Source: CAVOJV01 sp963696325 (GTDB lineage Bacteria > Pseudomonadota > Gammaproteobacteria > Competibacterales > Competibacteraceae). Taken from it: DNA of 64,000 nt. Under the pieces are notes generated by a model. That model saw only the letters and a program-made list of their open reading frames with translations, did not search any database and was not told where the DNA came from. The stretch spans positions 62,001 to 126,000 of the forward strand of contig CAVOJV010000039.1 in NCBI GenBank assembly GCA_963696325.1, given 5' to 3'. Both the position numbers and the translations under genes were made by a program. This document shows positions 41,642 through 49,679 of the stretch, in pieces (position 1 is the first letter of the stretch; each line of letters begins with the position of its first letter).

Positions 41642-43285
41642 TCAAATCGAATACAGACGCCGCAGCATGGGTTTATCACGCTCGTAAATATCATTGCGGA
41701 AGTTAACCGCACCATCCTCAGCTACCCATGCTGTCCAATAAACAATATGGACGGGAATTTCCTCGGGCAGTTGCACGATACGCTCGCGTCCGCTCGTGGA
41801 TGTGGTAAGGATGGCATCCCGCGTCCAGCGCTGATCACCCTTGAGTAGATATTCCGCCAGTTCAATAGGCTTTGAAATACGTATACAGCCGTGGCTAAAG
41901 GTGCGCTGACTGTGATTAAAAAGATCGTGGGAGGGCGTATCGTGTAGATATACATTATAGGGATTTGGGAACATAAACTTGACTTTTCCCAGGGCATTAC
42001 GGGGGCCTGGGTCTTGACGCAGACGGTATGGGAAATTGTTAACACTGACAGTATTCCAGTCAACGCTACCAGGGTCGATTTCGCTTTTACCTTGCGTATA
42101 AATACGAATATTCTGTCTAGCCAAGGCATAGGCGTCTCTGCGCAATTGGGGCAGTTTATCTTTAACGGCAATCGTTTGGGGTACATTCCAACGGGGACTG
42201 AGCACCAGGTAACTCATGTTGGCGGTAAATACGGGCGTCTGAAGCACGGACTTGCCCACAATCACCTTGGCATCCAACACACGCTGACTGCCTTCCACGA
42301 CGCTCATGCTGAAATCCGGGATATTGACCAAAATATAACGCAGACCCAAATCATCCGGCAACCAGCGCCAACGCTCCATGTTCACAGCAATTTGCCGCAT
42401 CCGCTGCGAGACAGGCACGTTGAGTTCGGCTAGCGTTTCGGCGCCAACGGCGCCGTTTTCTGGCAACCCGTGACGTTGCTGAAAACGCCTCACCGCCTGG
42501 CGTAGTCCTTCATCGAACAAATCCTCTACGCCACGGGTATCGGCAGTACCTTTGACAAGCTCACCGGTAACCCGTAAACGGGCGCGCACTTCCTTTACCC
42601 TAGGGTGTCGGACCCCTTTGGTTAATGTGGGGCCCGGACTTATCCTGGTCCAGCCACCTTTTTTTTCTAATTCCCGGTAATCCGCCAGGGCTGTACGCAA
42701 TCTCACATAAGCAGTGCTAGTCGGAGACAAGTTATCTAAGGCAGCAGTAATATCATTCTTTTCCAAGGCTTCCTTAAGAATAACCGCCAAGTCTCTGGAA
42801 CGGGGCTTGATGGTCCACTGCGGGTCTACTTTCTGAGGGCTTAGGCGTCCTGATAACAAATGCGAGGCATAGGTCAGCCAGGCATCCGTCAACAATAGAT
42901 CGACATCCGCCCATTGCTGTATCGAGGCGGCAGGTTCGACGCGAATCGCATCCAGCGCCTTGCTGATTTCATCGTTGTGGTAATCGGTTGCGCGCAAACC
43001 TTCACGTTCAGCGTTAGCTACCGTCTTCAGCAAGGCGTCGGCCCGGGGTAGAGGCCCGCTATTATCCAACCAAGCTGGCTCATAGGCCCGTTGATCGTAG
43101 AACTGGACCAGTGCAACTGGCTGCTGAAGGGCGATCCCCTCTGCGCGAAGTGTTTGTGTCTCGTCACTGATCTGTAAACGCTGGTGCAATTCATCGACTA
43201 CTCCCGACAGGGGTACGGCGGCATTTGCCACCCCAGCCCAGCCCAATAACAAAACTATTACTATACGCGCAGGAGTGAAAATCAT
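41642..43285 (-). CDS. L,D-transpeptidase, YcbB/LdtD-like
   Basis: Periplasmic enzyme that makes 3-3 cross-links in peptidoglycan. 547 residues: signal peptide (ARIVIVLLLGWAGVANAAVP), scaffold domain, a peptidoglycan-binding repeat (GLRQAVRRFQRHGLPENGAVGAETLAELN-type segment near residue 255), then the YkuD catalytic domain. The catalytic motif is FNHSQRTFSHGCIRISKPIELAEYLL, with the Cys nucleophile in SHGCIR. HDTPSHDLFNH is the upstream His-containing part of the active site. The domain order and length (E. coli LdtD 615) identify the large YcbB class. Its promoter would lie in the 214-base gap to 43499, where I see no gene. Confidence 0.9.
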   Translation of the reverse strand: MIFTPARIVIVLLLGWAGVANAAVPLSGVVDELHQRLQISDETQTLRAEGIALQQPVALVQFYDQRAYEPAWLDNSGPLPRADALLKTVANAEREGLRATDYHNDEISKALDAIRVEPAASIQQWADVDLLLTDAWLTYASHLLSGRLSPQKVDPQWTIKPRSRDLAVILKEALEKNDITAALDNLSPTSTAYVRLRTALADYRELEKKGGWTRISPGPTLTKGVRHPRVKEVRARLRVTGELVKGTADTRGVEDLFDEGLRQAVRRFQQRHGLPENGAVGAETLAELNVPVSQRMRQIAVNMERWRWLPDDLGLRYILVNIPDFSMSVVEGSQRVLDAKVIVGKSVLQTPVFTANMSYLVLSPRWNVPQTIAVKDKLPQLRRDAYALARQNIRIYTQGKSEIDPGSVDWNTVSVNNFPYRLRQDPGPRNALGKVKFMFPNPYNVYLHDTPSHDLFNHSQRTFSHGCIRISKPIELAEYLLKGDQRWTRDAILTTSTSGRERIVQLPEEIPVHIVYWTAWVAEDGAVNFRNDIYERDKPMLRRLYSI

Positions 43286-43499
43286 TGGTCAGATGCCCCA
43301 AGTAAAACATATGGTGAAAGAGTATCACAAATCCAACATAGTATCACCACGACTACCCAAAAAGTTGCATAAACGCAACACTAATTGTACGTCCCTATTC
43401 TGCTCTCACCGGATTACCAGGTTTGATAGCAACAATGACAAATGATTCTGGGTCATCAGCATAGATCGCTGTGGCAAGATCGAGCACTGCAGGAATAAC

Positions 43500-43832
43500 T
43501 TACCAGCGCGAGACTTCCTGCAGTTCAAGCAGGATTTCGTTTAAGGCAGCTTCTTTATTGTTCACGATACACACAAGATTAGCGACGCAGCAGGCCGATC
43601 TCTCGCTGCCACGGACAATCCAACCGCGCGGAGGAGTCCATCCGCGCATACCGGTAAACATGGATAATTGATCGGCATTGCCCTGCACCATGCGCCGATA
43701 CCCATGGGCGAATTTGGCTAACTTGATCATGTCATCATGACTACAGAGCCCAAATCCTTCGACCAGAGTACCGTCATCACGGAAGTGACAGACGATATCC
43801 ACCCCATCCAGTACCAGGAGACGCTTGATCAT
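43500..43832 (-). CDS. DUF2173-like protein, third of a tandem triplet
   Basis: A 110-residue cytosolic protein resembling DUF2173, a short roadblock-like family without known function. The core shared with its first paralogue is GW-IVRG-x(6)-CVANLVCIVNNKEAALNEIL (compare GWMIRG and CVVANVFCLIDNQKGSLNSIL). Five cysteines are present, three of them in SACCVANLVC. GGAGAG precedes the ATG. It is 12 bases after the middle gene, so co-transcription is clear. I cannot give it a function; roadblock-fold proteins often serve as dimeric regulatory platforms for small GTPases or redox components. Confidence 0.65.
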   Translation of the reverse strand: MIKRLLVLDGVDIVCHFRDDGTLVEGFGLCSHDDMIKLAKFAHGYRRMVQGNADQLSMFTGMRGWTPPRGWIVRGSERSACCVANLVCIVNNKEAALNEILLELQEVSRW

Positions 43833-43844
43833 GACCCGTCTCTC

Positions 43845-44234
43845 CTATTCTTCCAGCACTGCAAAGGCGGCTTCATAATCGGCCGTTTCATTGGCCACTA
43901 CCACGCCCATGAATGGAGGAAGCAATGCCTCGCCGGCATTTTTTCCAGCCTCGCGTTGCAATCCGCTGACAATCACCGACCAGTCAAAACCTACCATTGT
44001 GAACTGGCGTACTGGGTAGAACCCCCTCATGTCAGTCATGGTCTCCCAGCCACGCGCCTGCATGGTGGCGATGCTCACGTTGGCGGCGCACACATGGGCC
44101 AGCAGATCCAATACCGTCTTATTGAGAGCGCTATCAGGATTTGCGATCTTATAGCCCAGCAATTCACCGCTGCCTCGAAATTCAAATGCGGCCATTGCAC
44201 CGGGCAAGGTCATGAGTTGTTCAAGCGTTGCCAT
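43845..44234 (-). CDS. DUF2173-like protein, middle of a tandem triplet
   Basis: A 129-residue protein beginning MATLEQLMTLPGAMAAFEFRGSGELLGYK, the canonical N-terminus of DUF2173 proteins (compare LLAKPGVIAAGEY in the first gene). The centre has NVSIATMQARGWETMTDMRGFYPVRQFTMVGFDWSVIV. It differs from the two neighbours in lacking the CVANxxCxxxN motif near the C-terminus, where it instead has GVVVANETADYEAAFAVL. AGGAGA precedes the ATG. Together the three genes look like duplication followed by specialisation. Confidence 0.7.
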   Translation of the reverse strand: MATLEQLMTLPGAMAAFEFRGSGELLGYKIANPDSALNKTVLDLLAHVCAANVSIATMQARGWETMTDMRGFYPVRQFTMVGFDWSVIVSGLQREAGKNAGEALLPPFMGVVVANETADYEAAFAVLEE

Positions 44235-44280
44235 GTCGCTTCTCCTTGAGGATTGTTATGATGGTCTTGGCTCAAATGGA

Positions 44281-44637
44281 TCAAATCAAATCTACGGTTT
44301 CATCAGCAAGTGCTTGGCGCATGAACCCCAAAATGCTATTGAGTGAGCCTTTTTGGTTATCGATTAGACAAAAAACATTGGCCACCACGCACACGGTGTT
44401 GCCAGGACCTCTTATCATCCAACCCCGCACCGGCTGGATACCGGCTTGGGGACAAAATGCCGTGATCATGCCGCCTTCCATATTGGCGGCCATGGTGGTA
44501 GCACGACACATGATCGATGCCATGCGCGCGCATTGCTCGGTCAAATCTCCCTTATGGGAAAATCGATCCCCTCGATAGGCATACTCCCCGGCCGCGATCA
44601 CGCCCGGCTTTGCCAACAACTCGGCCACGATACTCAT
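44281..44637 (-). CDS. DUF2173-like protein, first of a tandem triplet
   Basis: A 118-residue protein with MSIVAELLAKPGVIAAGEYAYRGDRFSHKGDLTEQCARMASIMCRATTMAANMEGGMITAFCPQAGIQPVRGWMIRG, the best match to DUF2173 of the three. Five cysteines occur, including CVVANVFC. GGGGGAG lies directly before the ATG. It is the first gene of the three-gene operon; a palindromic element lies 28-51 bases upstream, overlapping the likely -10 region. The family is, as I recall, common in sulfur- and methane-oxidising bacteria. Confidence 0.7.
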   Translation of the reverse strand: MSIVAELLAKPGVIAAGEYAYRGDRFSHKGDLTEQCARMASIMCRATTMAANMEGGMITAFCPQAGIQPVRGWMIRGPGNTVCVVANVFCLIDNQKGSLNSILGFMRQALADETVDLI

Positions 44638-44664
44638 GTCTCCCCCTTATCTTCATGGCTTTAT

Positions 44665-44688
44665 CGTTATATAGCGAAATATAGCGAA
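44665..44688. promoter_or_regulatory. dyad and tandem repeat at the DUF2173 operon promoter
   Basis: CGTTATAT (44665-44672), six bases, ATATAGCG (44679-44686) is an inverted repeat with one mismatch. The same stretch contains ATATAGCGAA twice in tandem (44669-44688). It lies 28-51 bases before the first DUF2173 gene and could overlap a TATAAC or TATATT -10 box. The half-site CGTTATAT is like the E. coli ModE half-site, but the spacing is shorter. Target protein unknown. Confidence 0.45.
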
Positions 44689-44828
44689 GGCGTGGATTCA
44701 CCACTCAGTGATTGCTGATACGACCGCCGCCCTTCACTGTGGATTTTGGAATACCTTTTAAACATTAGTTAACTATCAACAAGAATGCACGGACATACGA
44801 ATTCAACCACTCCTCACAGCGAGATATC

Positions 44829-45314
44829 ATGCGAACGTCTGTACCTGAGTCCAGCCTGCCAGTTGCCAGCCTACCACGTCGCCTCGGGGCGGTTCTTTAT
44901 GACGCCTTGCTGTTGTGTGGCGTCCTCTTGGCGGCTACCGCATTGACCCTCCCACTGACGGGCGGCAAAGCAGTAACCAAGGGTAACCCATTTTTTTCCA
45001 CCTACGTATTTCTAGTCTGCTTTTTTTTCTACGCATGGTTCTGGACCCATGGCGGACAGACACTGGGAATGCGCGCATGGAAAATCCGCATACAGCAGCA
45101 GGATGGTAAAAGCATCACTTGGTGGCAGGCCTTGCTGCGTTTCTTGCTGGCTAGCCTGTGGGTGATGCCGATTATTTATACAAGAAAGATATTGGGCCTA
45201 AGTTTAGGGCTAAGTCTGGTTATCGGCTTGGGCTTCTTGCTGTTAACACTACTCAGTCGTCTGCACGACCGCTACTCGGAAACGGTGCTCATACTCACCA
45301 AGACGCGCCGCTAA
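44829..45314 (+). CDS. RDD-family membrane protein
   Basis: A 161-residue inner-membrane protein. The family name-giving Arg-Asp-Asp pattern is represented by LPRRLGAVLYDALLL; three or four hydrophobic segments follow, with the conserved GGQTLGMRAWKIRIQQQDGKSITWWQALLRF. RDD proteins have been tied to Na+/H+ exchange or stress resistance, but in most genomes the role is unknown. It is commonly found next to lptFG. Its stop overlaps the convergent lptG stop by a few bases. Confidence 0.88.
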   Translation: MRTSVPESSLPVASLPRRLGAVLYDALLLCGVLLAATALTLPLTGGKAVTKGNPFFSTYVFLVCFFFYAWFWTHGGQTLGMRAWKIRIQQQDGKSITWWQALLRFLLASLWVMPIIYTRKILGLSLGLSLVIGLGFLLLTLLSRLHDRYSETVLILTKTRR

Positions 45315-46381
45315 CGCATTCGACGCAAGGCATAGGTACCAACGGCGAAGAACGAAAAGGTCGGCAAACTAGCTCCCAACAGGGGGGGATAGTCATACAG
45401 CAGAACGAGATTACCCAGCATGCGGTTAAACAGAAAAAAGAGTAGACCTAAAAAAACCCCCACCAGGAGTCGCTGACCGACACCGGCGGTACGCTGAGAC
45501 CCAAAGACGAAAGGCATGGCGATAAACAGCATGGCGAGATTAGTCAATGGCGCGAGCACCTTAATCCAGAAGGCCAACCGATACGTCCTTGCATCCAGAC
45601 CATTCCTCTCCAGATAGCCAATATAGGGAAGCAAATCGCGCATGGAAAGATCCTTGGGGTTCGTAGCCAGTATCTCCAACAAACGGGGATTGAGTGCCGA
45701 ATTCACGGTGATGTTGGCAATCGCGTCGGTGACCACCCGCTCAGGTTCCATGCTACTGCTGCTCACATCCTCCAGCACCCAGCGCCCGGACGCATCGACA
45801 TAATGGGCCCCGGCGGCGCGGAGCGCCAATTTCAAGTCAGACTTTTCATTTATTTGATAAATGTAAATATCCGCCAGCCGGACACCCGGCAATACCGCCC
45901 GCACATTGATGAAATAATTACCATCGCGAGCCCAGAAGCCGCGCCCGGCGCGGATGGAAATAGCCTCGGATTTGGCGGTTGAGCGAAGTTGTTGGGCGAT
46001 GAACTCGGTTTTGGGGGCGACAAACTCTCCCAGCACCAGGGCCAGCAAACCCAGCATTAATCCCGCCTGCAAAGCGGACCCCACCAACCGCAGCAACGAT
46101 AGGCCAGCGGCACGCATGCTGATCAGTTCACTGCCACTGGCCAACGCCCCCATACCCAACAATCCCCCGAGCAAAAGAGCCATCGGAAAAGTCTCGTAGA
46201 TGCGCCGCGGCATGGTCAGAATAAGGTATTGCATTATCTGCAACAAACCGTAATTACCCTTGCCAAAGTCTTCGAGTTCCACCAACAGGCTGAAGAATAC
46301 TTCCATCGTCAGCAACACCAATAGTGCAACCACAGCGGTACCGATTACGGTTTTCATAATGTAACGATCGATCCGCTTCAT
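45311..46381 (-). CDS. lptG: LPS export ABC transporter permease LptG
   Basis: Inner-membrane permease of the LptB2FG transporter, which extracts lipopolysaccharide and feeds it to the LptC-A-D bridge. 356 residues (E. coli 360). N-terminal DRYIMKTVIGTAVVALLVLLTMEVFFSLLVELEDFGKGNYG, six membrane segments and a periplasmic jellyroll (WARDGNYFINVRAVLPGVRLADIYIYQIN). The coupling helix is in ALASGSELISMRAAGLS. Start overlaps the lptF stop in ATGA. Confidence 0.95.
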   Translation of the reverse strand: MKRIDRYIMKTVIGTAVVALLVLLTMEVFFSLLVELEDFGKGNYGLLQIMQYLILTMPRRIYETFPMALLLGGLLGMGALASGSELISMRAAGLSLLRLVGSALQAGLMLGLLALVLGEFVAPKTEFIAQQLRSTAKSEAISIRAGRGFWARDGNYFINVRAVLPGVRLADIYIYQINEKSDLKLALRAAGAHYVDASGRWVLEDVSSSSMEPERVVTDAIANITVNSALNPRLLEILATNPKDLSMRDLLPYIGYLERNGLDARTYRLAFWIKVLAPLTNLAMLFIAMPFVFGSQRTAGVGQRLLVGVFLGLLFFLFNRMLGNLVLLYDYPPLLGASLPTFSFFAVGTYALRRMR

Positions 46382-47487
46382 GGCGTTTGCCTAGCGCCGG
46401 TCAACCGTCTGAAAAACTGAAAACTGATGCCATACTGATAAATCCAAAGACCCAGTCCCACTGAGGCGAACAGCCCATGCACCCACCACAATCCCAGGAC
46501 TGGCCAGGCACGCTCATGGGTTAACCAAGACTTGCCAATTTCCAGCAGGTTGATGTAGATGGCATAGATAAGCACTGCCGCCACCACCCGCCCGAAGCGT
46601 CCCTCGCGGGGTTGCGCGCGGGCCAGCAGGGGGGCCAGTAAGGCAACCACCAGCAAGGCCGTTGGGCCACTGAGACGGTGATGCAATTCAGCTTTATGCG
46701 AAGGGGTTGTGGAGTCCAATAATTCCATGGTGGGAATGGTTTCCTGATGCCGCCAGGTTTGCTCGGGGGGAACGGATTCCAGCCGTACCGACAGCTGTTG
46801 GAAATGCAGATTCCGATAATCCCCCTGACCAGGATTACCCTCATAGCGATAGCCATCGCTCAACACGACGTAGCGGGCCCCGGACTTGGAATCGATCTTT
46901 TGATACCCCCGTTCTCCGGTGGTGATAGCGATACCCTCCAGTGTGCGGCTCTGGATGAAGATCTTGCGCAATTCCCTGCCCCCCTCCACCAAGGCGCCCA
47001 CATAAATCACATGCTGGCCATCGGCCAATTCTCGAAAGGTTCCGGGGGTAAACATGGAAACCTCGGCTTCCTGGCGGGCTTTGGCTTCTAACTCGAACTG
47101 CAGGTCCATGCACAGCGGCAGCACATACAGGGAAAAACCCGCTATTACCACTGCCAGGGGCACGGCAAACAGAAACAGGGGACGATAAACCGCGGCAGGG
47201 CCAATACCGCAAGCCGTGAGTGCAATCATCTCGCTATCCCGATACAGTCGCCCCAACGCCAACATGATGCTCAACAGCAAGGACAGGGGCGTGAGTATCA
47301 CCAGTAGGTTAATTGCCTGCAGTCCCAGCAACAGAAAAACCGCATTCTTTGATAACAGGCCATTGGCGACCTGATTCAGATAACCCGCCAGACGGTTGCT
47401 GAGCACCATGACCAACAAAACCAGCACCGTGGCAAAAAAGTTCAGCACCACTTCTTTCAACAGGTAACGGTCAATTGTAGGTAACAC
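46378..47487 (-). CDS. lptF: LPS export ABC transporter permease LptF
   Basis: Partner permease of LptG. I place the start at the GTG at 47485-47487 (VLPTIDRYLLKEVVLNFFATVLVLLVMVLSNRLAGYLNQV) because AGGAGGT stands about 10 bases upstream and the length becomes 369, close to E. coli (366). The frame is open for 49 codons upstream but these are not family-like. YRDSEMIALTACGIGPAAVYRP holds the coupling helix. Divergent from pepA across 149 bases, as in many gammaproteobacteria. Confidence 0.93.
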   Translation of the reverse strand: MLPTIDRYLLKEVVLNFFATVLVLLVMVLSNRLAGYLNQVANGLLSKNAVFLLLGLQAINLLVILTPLSLLLSIMLALGRLYRDSEMIALTACGIGPAAVYRPLFLFAVPLAVVIAGFSLYVLPLCMDLQFELEAKARQEAEVSMFTPGTFRELADGQHVIYVGALVEGGRELRKIFIQSRTLEGIAITTGERGYQKIDSKSGARYVVLSDGYRYEGNPGQGDYRNLHFQQLSVRLESVPPEQTWRHQETIPTMELLDSTTPSHKAELHHRLSGPTALLVVALLAPLLARAQPREGRFGRVVAAVLIYAIYINLLEIGKSWLTHERAWPVLGLWWVHGLFASVGLGLWIYQYGISFQFFRRLTGARQTP

Positions 47488-47636
47488 GCGCCGCTTACCT
47501 CCTATGGGGGAACCTTGTGAATCGGAAAAATTTCCGGGTAAACTCTTTCGTTGGCAAAAGCACTGTGCCAACGGCGTCATCTTTTGCAATTGTTTTGCCG
47601 CCACCGACACATAACAAGCATCGCTAGGGAGCAACA

Positions 47637-49145
47637 GTGGAATTCACCGTAAAAAGTGGCAACCCGGAAAAACAGCGCACGGCCTGCCTCGTACTGGGTA
47701 TTTATGAGTCCCGCCGGCTTTCGATGGCCGCCGAGCAATGTGACAACGCCTGTGGCAGCTATCTATCGAATGTTCTGCGCCGCGGGGATATCGAAGGCAA
47801 AATCGGCCAGAGCCTGTTGCTGATCCACGCCCCAAACACCTTGTGCGACCGGGTATTGCTGATCGGCTGCGGCCGCGAGCGCGATCTGGACGATCGCCAC
47901 TTTCGTCAAATCATGGCCAACGCTGCCACCACCCTCCACGATACTGGCGCCACCGAGGCGGTTTCCTATCTAACCGACCTGAATGTAAAAAGCCGTGACA
48001 TCCACTGGAAGATCCGCCAGGCCATCGAGGCCACCGAAGAGGCTCTTTACCGCTTTGGCGAACTCAAAAGCAAAAAAGATCAACCGCGCCGCCCCCTGCG
48101 TAAGATTATACTCAGCGTACCCAGTCGTCGGGAACTATTAGTAGGTGAACAAGCCGTGCGGGAGGGCGTGGCCATCGCCGCAGGCGTCAAACTGGCCAAG
48201 GACCTGGGCAATCTGCCCGGCAATATCTGTAACCCTGGCTATCTGGCGGAACGCGCCCAGGAATTGGGCCACACCTTTACCAACCTTAAAATAGAGTTGC
48301 TGGAAGAAGATGAAATGGAAAAACTGGGCATGGGTTCCCTGCTCTCGGTGTCACACGGCAGCGCTCAACCCGCCAAATTGATTATCCTGGAGTATCATCA
48401 GGGTCCCCAGGACCAAAAACCCATCATTCTGGTGGGCAAGGGCGTGACCTTCGACAGCGGCGGTATCTCCCTCAAGCCAGGCGCCGAGATGGATGAGATG
48501 AAATTTGATATGTGCGGCGCCGCCAGCGTGCTGGGTGCGCTGCAGGCGTGTGCCGAACTTCGCCTGCCGCTAACCGTGGTAGGCATCATTCCCGCCGTGG
48601 AAAATATGCCGGGCGGCAAGGCCACTAAACCGGGAGACATAGTTACCAGCATGTCTGGACAGACCATCGAAATCCTCAATACCGATGCCGAAGGGCGGCT
48701 AATTCTCTGCGATGCCCTGACCTACAGCGAGCGTTACGACCCCAGCGTGGTCATCGACATCGCCACCCTAACCGGCGCCTGCATCGTTGCACTGGGCCGT
48801 CACCCCCACGGACTGCTCAGCAACCACGGCCCGCTGGCCAATGATCTGCTCAACGCCGGCCGCACAGCCGCCGACCGGGCCTGGGAACTGCCGCTCTGGG
48901 ATGAGTACCAGGAACAACTGGACAGCAATTTCGCCGACCTGGCGAACGTGGGCGGCCGTGACGCCGGCACCATTACCGCTGCATGTTTCCTGTCTCGGTT
49001 CACCAAACAGTTGCACTGGGCGCATCTGGACATCGCGGGAACCGCCTGGAAGACCGGCAAGGCCAAGGGCGCCACCGGCCGGCCGGTTCCCCTGCTCGTT
49101 CAGTACTTGCTGGATCAAGCTGCCGCAACCGCCACCAAGGAATAA
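47637..49145 (+). CDS. pepA: cytosol aminopeptidase (leucyl aminopeptidase) PepA
   Basis: Hexameric dinuclear-zinc/manganese M17 aminopeptidase; in E. coli it also binds DNA for Xer recombination and carAB control. 502 residues from a GTG start preceded by AGGGAG. The metal site is built by VGKGVTFDSGGISLKPGAEMDEMKFDMCGAA and the signature NTDAEGRLILCDALTY; the catalytic Lys and Arg are in GKGVTF and AEGRL. Followed 3 bases later by holC. Confidence 0.96.
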   Translation: MEFTVKSGNPEKQRTACLVLGIYESRRLSMAAEQCDNACGSYLSNVLRRGDIEGKIGQSLLLIHAPNTLCDRVLLIGCGRERDLDDRHFRQIMANAATTLHDTGATEAVSYLTDLNVKSRDIHWKIRQAIEATEEALYRFGELKSKKDQPRRPLRKIILSVPSRRELLVGEQAVREGVAIAAGVKLAKDLGNLPGNICNPGYLAERAQELGHTFTNLKIELLEEDEMEKLGMGSLLSVSHGSAQPAKLIILEYHQGPQDQKPIILVGKGVTFDSGGISLKPGAEMDEMKFDMCGAASVLGALQACAELRLPLTVVGIIPAVENMPGGKATKPGDIVTSMSGQTIEILNTDAEGRLILCDALTYSERYDPSVVIDIATLTGACIVALGRHPHGLLSNHGPLANDLLNAGRTAADRAWELPLWDEYQEQLDSNFADLANVGGRDAGTITAACFLSRFTKQLHWAHLDIAGTAWKTGKAKGATGRPVPLLVQYLLDQAAATATKE

Positions 49146-49148
49146 GCC

Positions 49149-49658
49149 TTGCCCCGCATCGATTTCTACATTCTTCCCGAGCAGGCGCCGAATGGCAGGC
49201 CAGCGCTGGCCTGTCGCCTTACCGAAAAGGCCTATGGCCAAAACCATAAGGTCTATATTCAAGCCGCTTCCGCCGAACAGGCCCGTTTATTGGATGATCT
49301 GTTATGGACTTTTCGTCAGGGCAGCTTCATTCCTCACGCCCTCTGCCCTCCCGACGACACCGACCTTCCGCCGGTACTCATCGGTTGGGAAGACTCACCA
49401 GCGCTCGCGGCGCGGCTATTCAGCGTAAGTTCGCCACCAACCAACCCCGACAACCAACCCGCTGCGGACGAACCGGTAGCGGCAACCGTGCTTATTAATT
49501 TATCCCCGGACGTGCCAGCGGGCTTCGCGCGCTTCGAGCGGGTGGCGGAACTGGTCGATCAGGAACCGCAGACCCTGGCAAAATCCCGGGAGCGGTTTCG
49601 CTACTACCGGGAGCATGGTTATACGCCAGCCTCCCATAAACTGCCGGGGCAGAGCTAG
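49149..49658 (+). CDS. holC: DNA polymerase III chi subunit
   Basis: Clamp-loader accessory subunit that binds SSB. 169 residues from a TTG start: MPRIDFYILPEQAPNGRPALACRLTEKAYGQNHKVYIQAASAEQARLLDDLLWTFRQGSFIPHALC contains the family motifs. The middle has a Pro/Asp-rich insertion (SVSSPPTNPDNQPAADEPVAA), then INLSPDVPAGFARFERVAELVDQ. The pepA-holC pairing is conserved. Confidence 0.92.
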   Translation: MPRIDFYILPEQAPNGRPALACRLTEKAYGQNHKVYIQAASAEQARLLDDLLWTFRQGSFIPHALCPPDDTDLPPVLIGWEDSPALAARLFSVSSPPTNPDNQPAADEPVAATVLINLSPDVPAGFARFERVAELVDQEPQTLAKSRERFRYYREHGYTPASHKLPGQS

Positions 49659-49679
49659 CGCCCCCACGCCGGTGATTCC

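Noticed and set aside
46521..47091. Frames inside lptF on both strands
   Set aside because: Shadows of the lptF coding sequence, with no independent support.
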